From contig JAEYYJ010000127.1 of the NCBI GenBank assembly GCA_023430845.1, positions 1-14,863 of the forward strand: a stretch of 14,863 nucleotides of DNA. The letters are read 5' to 3'. Shown here piece by piece: positions 13,593 to 14,863 of this stretch. The first letter of the stretch is position 1. Each line of letters begins with the position of its first letter. The DNA is from Pseudomonadota bacterium. Its GTDB lineage: Bacteria > Pseudomonadota > Alphaproteobacteria > Rhizobiales > Hyphomicrobiaceae. The translations under genes and the position numbers were made by a program. The notes under the pieces were generated by a model. It saw only the letters and a program-made list of their open reading frames with translations, was not told the DNA's origin and searched no databases.

Positions 13593-14863
13593 GGCTCGGC
13601 CTCGGTTTCATGACGCGCAAACGACAGTTTCTCGAGTTGTTCGACGAAAGCCGTCTCGTCGTCGAGACATCGGAAATCGAGGATCAGCGCTCCCTTCTCG
13701 ATGTGGCCAATGACCGGAATGGGCAACCCCCGGAAGGCCGAAGCCAGGGCATCGAGCTGTCGCCCGGATTGCTTCTTCGCGCGCGGCGCGATGGAAAGGC
13801 CGGCACTCGGAATGGTCTCGAGCGGCAGCGCACCCGATCCGATCTGGCTCGTGCAGGCGCAGCAGGCAATCTCGAAGTCATCGCCGAGCGTACGCGCCGC
13901 CGGCCCCACCACACGCTCGGCCTGCGCGCGAATCTCGTCGAGCGGACGCGTTAGGAAGCGCAGCGTCGGCAGGCGCTCGGGCAGACGATCGGGATCGCGA
14001 TAGAGCTTGAGCGTGGCTTCGAGCGCGGCGAGGCGGATCTTGTCGAGGCGAACGGCACGCTTGATCGGATTTTTCGCGCAGGCGCGCACGAGACCACGAC
14101 GACCGACGATGAAGCCTGCCTGCGGTCCACCGAGCAGCTTGTCGCCCGAGAACGTCACGAGGTCGGCGCCATCGTTCAGCGCATCCTGCACGGTTCGCTC
14201 ACGTCGAAGTCCGTACTTGGCGAGGTCGATCAATGTACCCGAGCCGAGATCATCGACGAGCGGCAGGTTCTTCTCGCGCGCCAGCACGGCAAGCTCGTCC
14301 GTACCGACTTCCTTGGTGAAACCCTGGACCAGATAGTTGGACGTATGCACCTTGAGCAGCAGGGCCGTCTCGGGACCGATCGCGTCGGCGTAGTCGTGCA
14401 GATGCGTGCGGTTCGTAGTGCCGATCTCGCGCAATCGCGTGCCTGCGCGCGCCATGATATCCGGCATGCGGAAGCTGCCGCCGATCTCGATGAGTTCGCC
14501 GCGCGAGACAATGCTTTCGCGCCCAGGCGCCAGCGTGTTGAGCACCAGCAGGATCGCCGCGGCATTGTTGTTGACGAGGATCGCATCCTCGGCGCCGGTC
14601 AGCTCGCAAATGAGCCCGCGCACGATGTCGTCGCGCTCGCCGCGGCTGCCGCTCTCCAGATCGAACTCCAGCGCGGCGGGCGCGCGCATCGCGTTGGCCG
14701 CGGCCTCGACGGCTTCCTCTGCAAGGATGGCCCGCCCGAGATTTGTATGCAGCACCGTGCCGGTGAGATTGAGCACGCGGCGCAGGCGCGGTGCATCATC
14801 CGCCTCCAAAACCTCGGCAGCGCGCGCGGCTATGGCCGCAGCCGTATCCTCACGGCTCACGGA
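13589..14863 (-). CDS. selA: L-seryl-tRNA(Sec) selenium transferase SelA (N-terminus outside window)
   Basis: SelA is a PLP enzyme that converts Ser-tRNA-Sec to Sec-tRNA-Sec using selenophosphate. The frame is open to the window edge. The GTG at 14860 is unlikely to be the start, since the family has about 45-50 more residues before the [16 protein letters not shown] motif, seen here at 29-44 (counted from that GTG). Further family marks are [28 protein letters not shown] and VDDLGSGTL. The PLP lysine is K241 in [13 protein letters not shown] (K295 in E. coli). The C-terminus is intact (423 visible residues against 463 in E. coli). It is the first visible gene of selA-sel1-selB-selC and overlaps the next gene by 4 nt. 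A promoter, if any, lies outside the window. Confidence 0.95.
   Translation of the reverse strand, partial: SVSREDTAAAIAARAAEVLEADDAPRLRRVLNLTGTVLHTNLGRAILAEEAVEAAANAMRAPAALEFDLESGSRGERDDIVRGLICELTGAEDAILVNNNAAAILLVLNTLAPGRESIVSRGELIEIGGSFRMPDIMARAGTRLREIGTTNRTHLHDYADAIGPETALLLKVHTSNYLVQGFTKEVGTDELAVLAREKNLPLVDDLGSGTLIDLAKYGLRRERTVQDALNDGADLVTFSGDKLLGGPQAGFIVGRRGLVRACAKNPIKRAVRLDKIRLAALEATLKLYRDPDRLPERLPTLRFLTRPLDEIRAQAERVVGPAARTLGDDFEIACCACTSQIGSGALPLETIPSAGLSIAPRAKKQSGRQLDALASAFRGLPIPVIGHIEKGALILDFRCLDDETAFVEQLEKLSFARHETEAEP

Noticed and set aside
1..14863. CRISPR arrays, insertion sequences or long direct repeats
   Set aside because: No regularly spaced repeats, transposase genes or repeated blocks were seen; gene spacing is tight throughout.

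Overview
The window reads as one stretch of a GC-rich alphaproteobacterial chromosome, most likely of the Hyphomicrobiales/Rhizobiales. This placement is inferred from the dense, overlapping gene layout and from finding a PmtA-type methyltransferase, a phnCDE1E2 transporter with two permeases, and selA/selB/selC together. No ribosomal or other lineage marker is present. All gene calls rest on motifs read by eye and on family knowledge; no searches were run.

Layout, left to right. (1) Positions 1-813, + strand: the 3' part of a metallo-beta-lactamase-fold hydrolase resembling methyl parathion hydrolase. A strong hairpin then separates it from the convergent block. (2) Positions 876-5552, - strand: an apparent operon psd-phnC-phnD-phnE1-phnE2, that is, a phosphatidylserine decarboxylase-family enzyme followed by a complete phosphonate/phosphate-type ABC importer. 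(3) Positions 5594-7267, + strand: a divergent class III (glutamate-1-semialdehyde aminomutase-like) PLP enzyme with a long N-terminal extension. The short gap between (2) and (3), together with the psd start, holds three Pho-box-like half-sites at 11-bp spacing. (4) Positions 7325-9774, - strand: a compact lipid operon, GT4 glycosyltransferase - PmtA-like phospholipid N-methyltransferase - small membrane protein with the Mpo1/DUF962 histidine signature. (5) Positions 10058-10681, + strand: a protein joining a helix-turn-helix to a GIY-YIG nuclease domain. (6) Positions 10720-14863, - strand: selA (cut by the window edge), a Sel1-repeat protein, selB and the selenocysteine tRNA gene selC. All protein genes in this block overlap by 4 nt, and selC lies inside the 3' end of the open selB reading frame.

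How the genes may work together. Blocks 2-4 share a theme of phosphorus supply and membrane lipid head groups: import of a phosphonate, phosphite or phosphate ligand, PE formation by decarboxylation, PE to PC methylation, and glycosylation of a lipid acceptor. In related bacteria such functions are often tied to phosphate limitation, which fits the candidate Pho box, but the link is inference. Block 6 is a selenocysteine insertion cassette: SelA makes Sec-tRNA from Ser-tRNA, SelB delivers it, and selC is the tRNA. Its usual client, a formate dehydrogenase, is not in the window. The most unusual structural points are the selB/selC overlap, the hand-folded 7/5 (12-bp) acceptor/T helix of the tRNA, and the linkage of psd to a phosphonate-type transporter.
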